Source: RGIG995 sp045543655 (lineage in GTDB: Bacteria; Bacillota; Clostridia; Oscillospirales; UBA644). From it: a DNA stretch of 64,000 nucleotides. Numbering within the stretch: position 1 is the first letter of the stretch; each line of letters begins with the position of its first letter. The notes below the pieces were generated by a model. That model was given only the letters and a program-made list of their open reading frames with translations, did not search any database and had not been told where the DNA came from. Position numbers and translations under genes: made by a program. The DNA lies in assembly GCA_045543655.1 (NCBI GenBank), contig JAZPXN010000078.1, forward strand, positions 1-64,000, given 5' to 3'. Below, in pieces: positions 33,243 to 41,933 of the stretch.

Positions 33243-34142
33243 GTGTCCTATTCTTACGACGTAAAAAAACAATTGCTTCAAATGGAAGATCAGCCTTGCT
33301 GCCAAAAAGCAGAGCTTTACGGGTTTCTGCTCTTTTCCAATACGGTATCCGAAGGGGAGATCCGGCTTTGGACGGCGTACCCCGAGATCCGCACCCGATA
33401 CCTCGGGTTTCTCATGGAAGCCGGGGTGAGAAAGTTTGAATTGTCCTGTCAAGGGAACGTGGCGAAGAAATATATCTGCCGCATTACCCATCCCCGGGAT
33501 ATTCGCTGTTTGCGTGAATTTCTCAGCGGTATTTCGTTTCAGTCTCCCTTACGGCTCGATCGGCGCCTTTTGGAATCGGAGTGTTGCCGCAGAGCCTTTT
33601 TGCGCGGGGCATTTATGGCCAACGGCGTCATGGTGTCTCCTGAGAAAAATTGTAGTATCGAGTTCAAAACGGCTCACCAACTGATGGGATCTGATTTCTT
33701 TGATTTTTGCAAGGATGCTTTCGATCTGCTTCCGGGCTCTACCGTCCGAAACGGTAAGAAACTGATTTATTTCAAATCCTGGGATTCTATCAAGGATTTC
33801 GTTGCATTGATCGGCGCCAGGGATACGGTTTACGATCTTGCAAACCGGGAAATTGAGCATTCCTTCCGTAGTACGGCAAACCGACAGTTTAACTGCGATA
33901 ACGCCAATATCCAACGCTCGGTGGATGCAGCGGACCAGCAGCTCCGTGCCGTATCCTTTTTGTTGGAGCATAAGATTTCGTTGCCGGCGCCGTTGGAGGA
34001 GATTGCCCGCCTTCGTCTGGAGCATCCGGACGATACTCTGTCCGCTTTAGGACAGCGGTGCGACCCGCCGATTTCCAAGGCCGGAGCCGCTCACCGTCTG
34101 AAGAAAATTTGTACCCTTGCCGCAGAAAAGGGAGGTGCCTGA
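33243..34142 (+). CDS. whiA: DNA-binding regulator WhiA
   Basis: A 299-residue protein. The N-terminal part is a degenerate LAGLIDADG-like domain (RRAFLRGAFMANGVMVSPEK) and the C-terminal part a helix-turn-helix (DDTLSALGQRCDPPISKAGA followed by AHRLKKI). It is involved in sporulation in actinobacteria and in division and metabolism in Bacillota. The start is GTG 33243 with AAAGGAGGGAG upstream. The rapZ and yvcK genes that usually separate murB from whiA are absent. Confidence 0.95.
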   Translation: MSYSYDVKKQLLQMEDQPCCQKAELYGFLLFSNTVSEGEIRLWTAYPEIRTRYLGFLMEAGVRKFELSCQGNVAKKYICRITHPRDIRCLREFLSGISFQSPLRLDRRLLESECCRRAFLRGAFMANGVMVSPEKNCSIEFKTAHQLMGSDFFDFCKDAFDLLPGSTVRNGKKLIYFKSWDSIKDFVALIGARDTVYDLANREIEHSFRSTANRQFNCDNANIQRSVDAADQQLRAVSFLLEHKISLPAPLEEIARLRLEHPDDTLSALGQRCDPPISKAGAAHRLKKICTLAAEKGGA

Positions 34143-34143
34143 T

Positions 34144-37100
34144 ATGGGGTTCGTTCATCTTCACGTCCACAGTCAATTCAGCCTGCTCGACGGTATGTGT
34201 ATCGTTGGGGAGGATAAAAAGCATAACGATAAAATGATGGATCTGCTCCACGAGCTTGGACAGGACGCCATTGCCATTACCGACCACGGTAACATGTACA
34301 GCGCCATCAAATTCTATAAATCCGCCAAGAATCACGGGATCAAGCCGATTCTTGGATGCGAAGTATACGTTGCGAACCGCAGCCGCTTTCAGAAAGAACG
34401 GGGCCTTGACTCCGGTTACGCCCATTTGGTGCTTCTTTGCGAAAACAATCAAGGCTATCAGAATCTGATTCAGATCGTTTCCAAGAGTAATACCGAAGGC
34501 TTTTATTACAAGCCTCGCGTTGACCACGAGCTTTTGGAAGAATATCACGAGGGGTTGATCTGTCTTTCCGCTTGCCTGGGCGGCGAGATCCCTCAGCTGA
34601 TCCTTAACGGTCAGTATGAAGAGGCAAAAAAATTGGCCCTGTGGTATTACGGCGTTTTCGGAGAAGACCATTATTATCTTGAGATTCAGGATCACGGTCT
34701 CGAGGAACAGAAGCCGGTCATTGACGGTCTGCTTCGAATTCACGAAGAGACCGGAATCCCTCTCGTCGCCACCAACGACGCCCACTATATGCGGAAGAGC
34801 GATGCAAAGGCTCAGAAGGTGCTCTTGTACGTGCAAATCAAAAAGACCATTAACGAAGAATGCGGCATGGGCTTTGAGACCGACGAGTTTTACGTTAAGT
34901 CTGAAGAAGAAATGCGGTCTTTGTTTGAATATATTCCCGAAGCCTGTGATAATACGGTCAAGATCGCAAACATGTGCAACGTGTCGTTCAAGAATCTGGA
35001 CGATCCCGATCACCGTGAATATCACTTGCCCGACTACCGCACCCCCGACGATAAAGATCACTACGAATATCTGCGGGAACTGGCCTATCAGGGCTTTGAC
35101 CGTAAATATCCCGAGCGAACCAAGGAACTGATCGAGCGTCTGGAATACGAATTGAGCGTCGTTCATTCGATGGGGTTCGTGGACTACTTCCTCATCGTCA
35201 GCGACTATGTCCGCTACGCCAAGCGTTCCGGCATCCCCGTCGGCCCCGGCCGCGGCTCCGGCGCCGGCAGTATCGTTGCGTATTGCATTGAAATTACCAA
35301 TATTGAGCCGATTAAGTATAACCTGCTTTTTGAGCGCTTCCTGAATCCGGAACGCGTTTCCATGCCCGACTTTGACGTGGACTTTTGCGTGGAGCGTCGG
35401 CAGGAGGTCATCGACTATTGTATCAATAAATACGGTCCCCAGTGCGTTGCCCAGATCGTTACCTTTGGTACTATGAAGGCAAAAATGGCGGTCAAGGACG
35501 TTGCTCGCGTATTGGAATTCACACCTCAGGAAGCAAACTCTATCGCCAAGCTGCTTCAGGATAATATGAAGATCATGGAATCGGTGGAGCTGATGCCCGA
35601 GTTACGGGAAATGTACCACAACGATCCCCGGATTCACGAATTGATCGATCTTTCCGCCAGTGTGGAAAACGCGCCCCGGCACACCTCCGTCCACGCCTGC
35701 GGTGTCGTTATTACCTATCCTTCGGTTGCTACCCACGTTCCTTTGGCAGTTCAGGACGGAATGCCCGTGACGCAGTACGATATGGTCATCAACGAGGAAT
35801 TAGGGCTTTTGAAAATGGACTTCCTGGGCCTCCGTAACCTGACGGTGATCGAGGACGCCTGCAGTCAGATTCGTAAAAACGCCCCGGGGTTTGATATCAA
35901 CACCGTGGATATGGACGACGCTGCCACTTATCGGATGCTGTCCAACGGGTTTACCGACGGTGTCTTTCAGCTGGAATCCGGCGGCATGAAGAAGACGCTG
36001 ATCCAGCTTCAGCCAAAGAATATTGAAGATATCACCGCCGTTATTTCTCTTTATCGTCCGGGTCCCATGGACTCCATTCCAAAATACGTGTTCAACAGCA
36101 CTCACCCCGATCAAATCACCTATCAGCACGCTCTGATGAAGCCGATTCTTGAGGTTACCAGCGGATGCCTGGTTTACCAGGAGCAGGTTATGCAGGTGGT
36201 GCGTGATCTTGCCGGTTACTCCTTTGGCCGCGCCGACGTCGTTCGCCGTGCCATGGGTAAGAAAAAGATGGAAGTTATGGAACAGGAGCGGGAATATTTC
36301 CTCAACGGAAAATTCTCCGCCGACGGGAAGATGGAGTTGCCCGGTGCTATCCGTAACGGCGTTCCTGCGGAGGTCGCAAACGAGATCTACGATGAAATGA
36401 TCGAATTTGCAAAATACGCTTTCAACAAATCACATGCTGCCGCATATGCTTTCGTTACTTATTATACGGCTTTTCTGAAGTGTCATTATCCTCGGGAATA
36501 TATGTCTGCCTTGCTGACCAGCGTTCTGGACAAGCCCGATAAGATGGTTGGCTATATTTTGGAGTGTAAGCGTATGGGGATCCGGGTTCTTGCCCCGGAT
36601 ATCAACGAATCGCAAATCAATTTCTCCGTATCCGGAAGCGATATCCGTTACGGTCTCTCCGCTGTGAAGAACGTGGGACGTACCGTGGTGGAGCAGATCA
36701 TTGAAGAGCGTGAAAAAGGCGGAAAATTCCTTAATTTTTACGAATTTTGCGAGCGCTCCATGAAGGCGAGCCACGACGTTGACTCCCGTACCGTGGAAAG
36801 TCTTATCCAAAGCGGCGCTTTTGATTCCTTCGGTTTAAAGCGGAAGCAGTTGGTTACCGCATATGCGGATATCCGAAAATCCCTGCAGATTTCCATCCGT
36901 GAGGAGCAGGAAGGGCAGATCTCCCTCTTTGGAATGGCTACGGAAGAAGACCGGAAGAACAGTGCCGCCGCTATTTACCGTTATCCCGACGTTCCGGAAT
37001 ATTCCAAAAAAGAGCTTCTTGCTCTGGAGAAGCACGTGACCGGGCTCTATCTTTCCGATCACCCAATGAACGAATACGAGCCTATGTTTGAATCCACCGA

Positions 37101-37701
37101 GGCTGCCCGCATCGCTTCCTTCAACGATGAAGACGCCGGATTCAAAAATAACGATAAGGTCAGAGCCTTCGGAATTCTGACCAAGGTGACCCGAAAAATG
37201 ACCAAGAGTGAAACCATGATGGCCATTCTTCAACTGGAGGATCTGACCGGCTCCATGGAGGTTCTTGTTTTCGGTAAGGCTTACGAGCGTTTGTCTCCTA
37301 AGCTGAACGAAGACGACGTGGTCATAATTTCCGGGAAGCTTAGTATTGAAGACTCTCTTCGGGACGAGGACGACGGAGAAGGTCGGGAGCCCGCTCGCCT
37401 CATTGCCCAAGAGATCGAGACCGTCAGTAATCCCAACGAGCCGGTCGTAGTTCAGCGGGTGCTTCAAGAGGTTAAGCAATTGTACGTTCGGGTCAATTCC
37501 GATGATTCGGATCGGATTCGGGAGGCTATCGAATTGCTTCAGCATAATCCGGGAAGCAGCGAAGTGTTTTTCCACTTCCCCGATGAAAAGCGCACCGTTC
37601 GTTTTAAGGCGCAGACGGTGGATCCCAACTGGAATTTGATCAGCCAACTGAAGGAAGTTCTCGGGGACCGTAACGTTGCCATAAAGGTGGTGAAGAGATG
37701 A
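34144..37701 (+). CDS. dnaE: DNA polymerase III alpha subunit (DnaE type)
   Basis: An 1185-residue replicative polymerase subunit. The N-terminal PHP domain starts FVHLHVHSQFSLLDG and includes ITDHGNMYS. The palm has GPGRGSGAGSIVAYC and the catalytic PDFDVDF. A helix-hairpin-helix and an OB fold (VRAFGILTKVTRKMTKSETM) lie in the last 300 residues. ATG 34144 is chosen because GGAGGTG in the end of whiA sits 7 bases upstream. In Bacillota DnaE works beside PolC, which is not in the window. Confidence 0.97.
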   Translation: MGFVHLHVHSQFSLLDGMCIVGEDKKHNDKMMDLLHELGQDAIAITDHGNMYSAIKFYKSAKNHGIKPILGCEVYVANRSRFQKERGLDSGYAHLVLLCENNQGYQNLIQIVSKSNTEGFYYKPRVDHELLEEYHEGLICLSACLGGEIPQLILNGQYEEAKKLALWYYGVFGEDHYYLEIQDHGLEEQKPVIDGLLRIHEETGIPLVATNDAHYMRKSDAKAQKVLLYVQIKKTINEECGMGFETDEFYVKSEEEMRSLFEYIPEACDNTVKIANMCNVSFKNLDDPDHREYHLPDYRTPDDKDHYEYLRELAYQGFDRKYPERTKELIERLEYELSVVHSMGFVDYFLIVSDYVRYAKRSGIPVGPGRGSGAGSIVAYCIEITNIEPIKYNLLFERFLNPERVSMPDFDVDFCVERRQEVIDYCINKYGPQCVAQIVTFGTMKAKMAVKDVARVLEFTPQEANSIAKLLQDNMKIMESVELMPELREMYHNDPRIHELIDLSASVENAPRHTSVHACGVVITYPSVATHVPLAVQDGMPVTQYDMVINEELGLLKMDFLGLRNLTVIEDACSQIRKNAPGFDINTVDMDDAATYRMLSNGFTDGVFQLESGGMKKTLIQLQPKNIEDITAVISLYRPGPMDSIPKYVFNSTHPDQITYQHALMKPILEVTSGCLVYQEQVMQVVRDLAGYSFGRADVVRRAMGKKKMEVMEQEREYFLNGKFSADGKMELPGAIRNGVPAEVANEIYDEMIEFAKYAFNKSHAAAYAFVTYYTAFLKCHYPREYMSALLTSVLDKPDKMVGYILECKRMGIRVLAPDINESQINFSVSGSDIRYGLSAVKNVGRTVVEQIIEEREKGGKFLNFYEFCERSMKASHDVDSRTVESLIQSGAFDSFGLKRKQLVTAYADIRKSLQISIREEQEGQISLFGMATEEDRKNSAAAIYRYPDVPEYSKKELLALEKHVTGLYLSDHPMNEYEPMFESTEAARIASFNDEDAGFKNNDKVRAFGILTKVTRKMTKSETMMAILQLEDLTGSMEVLVFGKAYERLSPKLNEDDVVIISGKLSIEDSLRDEDDGEGREPARLIAQEIETVSNPNEPVVVQRVLQEVKQLYVRVNSDDSDRIREAIELLQHNPGSSEVFFHFPDEKRTVRFKAQTVDPNWNLISQLKEVLGDRNVAIKVVKR

Positions 37702-38033
37702 TCCGGATTTTACCTCTGCAGTTGGATCGGGAAATGTTCTGCCTGTATGAAGATGAAAAACTGCTCGCAAAGTGTTTTTATTCTTCAGAGACGGGGGAAA
37801 TCTTTTCTATTGAGGACGTGGATCCCGTTGCCGCAAAGCCCTGGCACGTGGCGATATTGAAGGCTACGATGAGCAGCATGGATTACGCCGGCGTAACCCT
37901 CGCGTGGAGCCGGAATGAGGATCTGTTTGATTTGCTGAAGATTCTTCGGTTCAATGCCGACGGGTCCGGTCGCATGACCGTGCCTCTTGCCGGATACTTT
38001 GATACTGCTTGTGAATGCGGAAATCACGATTAA
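37698..38033 (+). CDS. Small uncharacterised protein translationally coupled to dnaE
   Basis: A 111-residue soluble protein with no signal peptide or membrane helix. Its ATG overlaps the dnaE stop codon (ATGA), so it is made with dnaE. The second half (AILKATMSSMDYAGVTLAWS then NEDLFDLLKILRFN) resembles the last helix-strand-helix of GNAT folds, but the acetyl-CoA loop is not evident. It ends with CECGNHD. I do not recognise the family; a stem-loop follows. Confidence 0.75.
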   Translation: MIRILPLQLDREMFCLYEDEKLLAKCFYSSETGEIFSIEDVDPVAAKPWHVAILKATMSSMDYAGVTLAWSRNEDLFDLLKILRFNADGSGRMTVPLAGYFDTACECGNHD

Positions 38034-38038
38034 AGAAC

Positions 38039-38070
38039 ACACCGTTCCTGCATTGATGCGGGAACGGTGT
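38039..38070. terminator. Stem-loop between convergent dnaE and ferredoxin units
   Basis: A perfect 10-bp stem ACACCGTTCC (38039-38048) with GGAACGGTGT (38061-38070) lies between two converging genes. The T tracts on both sides are short (CTTTCG on +, GTTCTTT on -), so it may act as a weak bidirectional terminator. Confidence 0.65.
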
Positions 38071-38076
38071 CTTTCG

Positions 38077-38268
38077 TTATTTGCGGATTTTAATGACGTT
38101 GGTCGGGCATTGTTCTTCTGCAGTCTCTGCTTCGATCTTCACCTTCGCCGGGATTTCTTCGACCCGTACGCTGGCGGCTTCGGAGCCCTCCTGGCGGAAG
38201 ACCGTGGGACAGATGTCTGCGCAGAGGCCGCATTTGATACAGCCGGATTTATTGATTTCTGCTTTCAT
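38077..38268 (-). CDS. Single-cluster [4Fe-4S] ferredoxin
   Basis: A 63-residue ferredoxin. CIKCGLCADICP supplies CxxC and a third Cys, and QCPTNVI near the end supplies the fourth, so one [4Fe-4S] cluster is expected. The additional Cys of CADIC may be structural. It is a low-potential electron carrier for redox enzymes. ATG at 38268 is preceded by GAGGTGAT; the longer reading from a GTG at 38277 would place the start inside that ribosome site. A TATAAT reads on the minus strand at 38316-38311 but no good -35 is seen. Confidence 0.93.
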   Translation of the reverse strand: MKAEINKSGCIKCGLCADICPTVFRQEGSEAASVRVEEIPAKVKIEAETAEEQCPTNVIKIRK

Positions 38269-38323
38269 TTTTATCACCTCACCAACCGTAGTTTTGCCCG
38301 GAAGAGGAGAATTATAATTGCCG

Positions 38324-38357
38324 AAAAATACCGCACCCGAACCGGATGCGGTATTTT
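38324..38357 (-). terminator. Intrinsic terminator of the HtrA-like gene
   Basis: On the minus strand an 11-bp stem AAAATACCGCA with TGCGGTATTTT is followed by T. It begins 6 bases after the stop codon of the protease gene. Confidence 0.9.
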
Positions 38358-38362
38358 ATCTG

Positions 38363-39613
38363 TTAACCCTTGTCTTCGGTGAGTGTCAGTGTCGTTTCCA
38401 CCGTTTTCCCGGTGCGATATTGGTAATAAGTGATTTTTACCGAATCTCCCACCTCGCGGTTTTTCTTTAGCGCTTCGATCTCGTTTAACGTCGAAACGCT
38501 CTGTCCGTCAAAGGAAAGAATCACGTCGTAAATCCGGATTCCGGATTGCTCCGCAGCGCTTCCTTTCGTGATTTCGGTCACGTAAAACCCTTCCGGCAGA
38601 CGGTATCTTCTTGACAGGGAAGCGGTGATTTCCGTTCCTGCGGCGATGCCCGTAGCGGGGCGGTCCTTGACGTATCCGAATTCTTTCAGCGAAGTGACGA
38701 TCTTGATGGCGTCGTCAACGGGAATAGCAAACCCGATTCCCTCCACGTCGGTGGAGGATATTTTTGCGGAAACGATGCCGATCAGCTTGCCTGCGGAATC
38801 CACCAGCGCACCGCCGCTGTTTCCCGGATTGACCGCCGCATCGGTCTGGATCATGGTGGATACCCCGTTTTCACCGGAAACCTGTCGGTTCAGACCGCTG
38901 ACGATTCCTACCGTTACGCTGTTTGCGTACTCCACGCCCAGGGGATTTCCAATGGCAATCGCCGATTGTCCTACCAGAAGATTTGCGGATGAGCCTACGG
39001 TGACGGCCGGGAGCTTCGTTTCCGTTTCTACCTTTAACAGTGCAAGGTCCGTCTGTTTGTCCGCCGCAATCAGCGTCGCTTCCGCTTCGGTACCGTCGTC
39101 GAACAGAATGGTAATAAATGCGGTGGAGTATTGCTGGGCGTATTCGATTACGTGCTGATTGGTGATGATATACCCGTCCTCCGACCAGATCACGCCGGAG
39201 CCGGTAGAGGTTGCCGCTTCGGTTTGATAATAGGTAAACCCGTAGTCGATTTTCTGAGACGGAACCGTCACGCAAACGCAGACGACGGAGGGACGAACTG
39301 CCGAAACGACGGTGGTGACGGCTTTCGAGTTTTCATCAATGACGATCTGTGCATTCGTAAGTTCTTCCTCCGTCACGGAAGACGGATTCTGCAGTCCGCC
39401 GTTCTGGGCAATCTTTAGTTTCTCCTCGTATTCCGCTTTCAATCTTTGGTTTTCTTCTGTGAAATGGGCGACGGTGCTCCATAGCGCGACGGCCAGCCCA
39501 ACGGATATGATCAGGGAAAAGATGGCAAGCACCGTGCCTGCAGAGGGCTTCCGTTGTTGCTTTAATATCCGCGTTCCGTCCGATTCATAGATTTCCGAAG
39601 GTTTGAATTCCAT
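38363..39613 (-). CDS. htrA: HtrA/DegP-like trypsin-type serine protease with PDZ domain
   Basis: A 416-residue membrane-anchored protease. A cytoplasmic tail and one helix (VLAIFSLIISVGLAVALW) are followed by a coiled stretch and the S1C protease domain. The catalytic triad is visible as NQHVIE (His), KQTDLALL (Asp) and NPGNSGGALVD (Ser). The PDZ domain (GFYVTEITKGSAAEQSGIRI) ends the protein. Such proteases degrade misfolded exported proteins. AAAGGAC lies upstream of the ATG. AT-rich DNA upstream contains TATACT and TATAAT boxes without a clear -35. It is probably a single gene unit. Confidence 0.95.
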   Translation of the reverse strand: MEFKPSEIYESDGTRILKQQRKPSAGTVLAIFSLIISVGLAVALWSTVAHFTEENQRLKAEYEEKLKIAQNGGLQNPSSVTEEELTNAQIVIDENSKAVTTVVSAVRPSVVCVCVTVPSQKIDYGFTYYQTEAATSTGSGVIWSEDGYIITNQHVIEYAQQYSTAFITILFDDGTEAEATLIAADKQTDLALLKVETETKLPAVTVGSSANLLVGQSAIAIGNPLGVEYANSVTVGIVSGLNRQVSGENGVSTMIQTDAAVNPGNSGGALVDSAGKLIGIVSAKISSTDVEGIGFAIPVDDAIKIVTSLKEFGYVKDRPATGIAAGTEITASLSRRYRLPEGFYVTEITKGSAAEQSGIRIYDVILSFDGQSVSTLNEIEALKKNREVGDSVKITYYQYRTGKTVETTLTLTEDKG

Positions 39614-39704
39614 CAGATCAAGTCCTTTTTTTCATTATTATATGCACAGTATACCGAATTATTTCGGATAAATTATTTTTCAAAATCGGCGTTTTTGTGT
39701 CAAA

Positions 39705-39741
39705 TAAAAATTGCGGAAAGGTTGTTTCCCTCTCCGCAATT
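39705..39741 (-). terminator. Intrinsic terminator after upp
   Basis: Minus-strand stem AATTGCGGA (39741-39733) with TCCGCAATT (39717-39709), then a T-rich tail TTTATTTG. It begins 6 bases after the upp stop codon. Confidence 0.88.
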
Positions 39742-39746
39742 GGTCT

Positions 39747-40373
39747 TTATTTCGTGCCGAAAATACGGTCGCCCGCATCTCCGAGGCCGGGTACGATGTA
39801 TCCGTGATCGTTCAGATGATCGTCCAGGGCGGCGCAGTAAACGGGTACGTCGGGATGATCCTCGTTGATCCGCTGTACGCCTTCGGGAGCCGCAAGGATA
39901 TTGACGCATTTAATGTTTTTGACCCCCTTCTTCTTCAGCAGAGCGATGGCTGCCGAAGCAGAACCGCCGGTAGCCAGCATGGGATCCAGCAGGAATACGT
40001 GACGGTCCTCGATATCGGCGGGAAGCTTGCAGTAGTATTCCACGGGTTCCAGAGTGTCGGGATCCCGGTAAAGGCCGATGTGACCGACCTTGATGTTGGG
40101 GATCAGATTGACGACTCCGTCTACCATGCCAAGGCCTGCGCGCAGAATGGGAACTGCTGCAAATTTTTCATTGGCAAGGACGTGAAGTCTGGCCGTCGTA
40201 ATGGGGGTTTCGATCTCCACTTCCTTCGTTGCCAGGTCCCGGGTGATTTCGTAGCACAGGAGCATGGCAATCTCACTGGCCAGTTCCCGAAATTCTTTGC
40301 ATCCGGTTTCCGTTTTTCTCATGATGGCCAGCTTGTGCTGGATCAGAGGATGGTTCGTGACGTTGATATTCAT
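39747..40373 (-). CDS. upp: Uracil phosphoribosyltransferase
   Basis: A 208-residue salvage enzyme converting uracil and PRPP to UMP. The PRPP-binding loop is LDPMLATGGSASAAI, and the uracil-binding region near the end has YCAALDDHLNDHGYIVPGLG. It ends a minus-strand unit that includes rpiB 18 bases upstream. AGGAGA precedes the ATG. Confidence 0.97.
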   Translation of the reverse strand: MNINVTNHPLIQHKLAIMRKTETGCKEFRELASEIAMLLCYEITRDLATKEVEIETPITTARLHVLANEKFAAVPILRAGLGMVDGVVNLIPNIKVGHIGLYRDPDTLEPVEYYCKLPADIEDRHVFLLDPMLATGGSASAAIALLKKKGVKNIKCVNILAAPEGVQRINEDHPDVPVYCAALDDHLNDHGYIVPGLGDAGDRIFGTK

Positions 40374-40391
40374 AACAGCTTCTCCTTTTTA

Positions 40392-40820
40392 TCAGTCTTC
40401 AAGCATATTGACTCTTCTCAGGTGCTTTCCGCCTTCGAAGGGGGTAGACAGGAATACTTCAATCAGCTCCAGGGCAAGGCCTTCGCCCATGACCCGGGCG
40501 CCGATGCACATAACGTTTGTGTTATTGTGGGCTCGCGTAAACTTGGTGGAGAAATAGTCGGAGCAGACTGCAGCGCGGATGCCCTTGACTTTATTTGCCG
40601 CCATGGACATCCCGATGCCGGTTCCGCAGATAAGAATTCCAAGCTCGGCGTTTCCGTCGTTGATCTCTTTGCAGAGCGCTTTTGCAAAAATGGGATAGTC
40701 GCAGGAGGCCTCGCTGTCGGTTCCGCAGTCGATGACCCTGTGCCCCTTTTCTTCAAGATACTTTTTTACCGATTCCTTCAGTTGGAATCCGGCGTGGTCG
40801 CTGGCAATAACAAGATTCAT
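40392..40820 (-). CDS. rpiB: Ribose-5-phosphate isomerase B
   Basis: A 142-residue enzyme with IASDHAGFQLKESVKKYL at the start, DYPIFAKALC containing the catalytic-type Cys region, and ILICGTGIGMSMAANKVKGI. It interconverts ribose 5-phosphate and ribulose 5-phosphate. The start at 40820 is set by AAAGGACG upstream; the longer in-frame reading runs back into tsaB without a ribosome site. Confidence 0.95.
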   Translation of the reverse strand: MNLVIASDHAGFQLKESVKKYLEEKGHRVIDCGTDSEASCDYPIFAKALCKEINDGNAELGILICGTGIGMSMAANKVKGIRAAVCSDYFSTKFTRAHNNTNVMCIGARVMGEGLALELIEVFLSTPFEGGKHLRRVNMLED

Positions 40821-40842
40821 GATATCTTCGTCCTTTCGGAAT

Positions 40843-41520
40843 TTATTTTTTCGTTTCCCGTTCCATCCGTTCCCGTTCCGCTTGGGGTAGCCTGAGGTAG
40901 CAGGGCTCCAGTTTCTCCGGGGAGACCAGAGCATTCTCCTGCATTTCAGCGCAGATCATTGCTACGCTTTCTGCCCGGATAAGCGCCCTGTCCGGGCTTG
41001 CGGTGAAGGCCGTCCGCCCGGCGTCCGTGGCGGCGCGCATTGCAATCTCCATACCGTCTCCGCAAAAGAGGAGGGGGCCCTCCGTATCGTCCAGGAGATC
41101 CCGTACGGAGATCTGACGGTCCTCACAGAGCCGCTGTCCTGCCCGGAAATTTGCGTTGTAAAGCATGCTTCTTCGGGCATCCTCCACGGCGCAGACCGTT
41201 CCGTCAAAACTGACGCCGTAAGCCAACGCCAGGAGGGAGGAGACGGGTGCGCAGGGGGTATTGTTTTTATGGGCCAAGCCCTTTGCGGTGGCAACTGCGA
41301 TCTTGATTCCTGTAAATGATCCGGGGCCAACGGTGACGGCGATTCTGTCGACGTTGTCTATGGTAATGCCGGCGTCTTTCAAAACGCCTTCGATCATGGG
41401 GAGCAGAGTCTGGCTGTGAGTCAGTCCGGTATTCTGATATCGAGACGCTACAATTTTTCCGTCCAGCATCAAACAGGCGGAGCAGGCGAGGGTAGAGGCG
41501 TCAAAGGCAAGAATCGTCAT
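40843..41520 (-). CDS. tsaB: tRNA threonylcarbamoyladenosine protein TsaB
   Basis: A 225-residue ASKHA-fold protein beginning ILAFDASTLACSACLM and carrying VTVGPGSFTGIKIAVATAKG. TsaB binds TsaD and TsaE in the complex that makes t6A37 in ANN-decoding tRNAs. It overlaps tsaE by ATGA. RimI, which often follows, is absent; a TsaD-like paralogue lies at 17.0-17.9 kb. Confidence 0.94.
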   Translation of the reverse strand: MTILAFDASTLACSACLMLDGKIVASRYQNTGLTHSQTLLPMIEGVLKDAGITIDNVDRIAVTVGPGSFTGIKIAVATAKGLAHKNNTPCAPVSSLLALAYGVSFDGTVCAVEDARRSMLYNANFRAGQRLCEDRQISVRDLLDDTEGPLLFCGDGMEIAMRAATDAGRTAFTASPDRALIRAESVAMICAEMQENALVSPEKLEPCYLRLPQAERERMERETKK

Positions 41521-41930
41521 GATTCGTCTCCTGTTCTGATGATCCGGTCGTCCGGTCCTTCCCCGTATTCAAAATAGATGCGCAGAGCGTCGTCCGGAAG
41601 ATATTCCTCTGCATTTTCACTCCATTCCACGAGGCTGACCGATCCCGGTTCCCGGTCGAAAAACCCGATGGAATAAAGATCGTCATAACCCGAAAGACGG
41701 TAGAGATCGTAATGATAGACCGGCTTGTCCGCATCGTAGCGGTGGCATAAGGCAAACGTGGGGCTGGTTACGTCCCCGGTGTATCCGAGTCCGGAGAGAA
41801 ATCCTTTGACGAATTCGGTTTTTCCGCAACCCATCTCCCCGAACAGGCAGATCGTTTCCGCCTGAACGGATTTGGATAAGACGCGGCCGAATTCCTTCGT
41901 TTCCTCTTCGGAGCGGCTGTGAAAAATCAT
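41517..41930 (-). CDS. tsaE: tRNA threonylcarbamoyladenosine ATPase TsaE
   Basis: A 137-residue P-loop protein with CLFGEMGCGKTEFVKGFL, then SPTFALCHRYDADKPVYHYD and LVEWSENAEEYLP. TsaE supplies the ATPase step in t6A synthesis with TsaB and TsaD. It begins 3 bases after the transporter gene stop codon, and its stop overlaps the tsaB start codon. Confidence 0.95.
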   Translation of the reverse strand: MIFHSRSEEETKEFGRVLSKSVQAETICLFGEMGCGKTEFVKGFLSGLGYTGDVTSPTFALCHRYDADKPVYHYDLYRLSGYDDLYSIGFFDREPGSVSLVEWSENAEEYLPDDALRIYFEYGEGPDDRIIRTGDES

Positions 41931-41933
41931 GGA

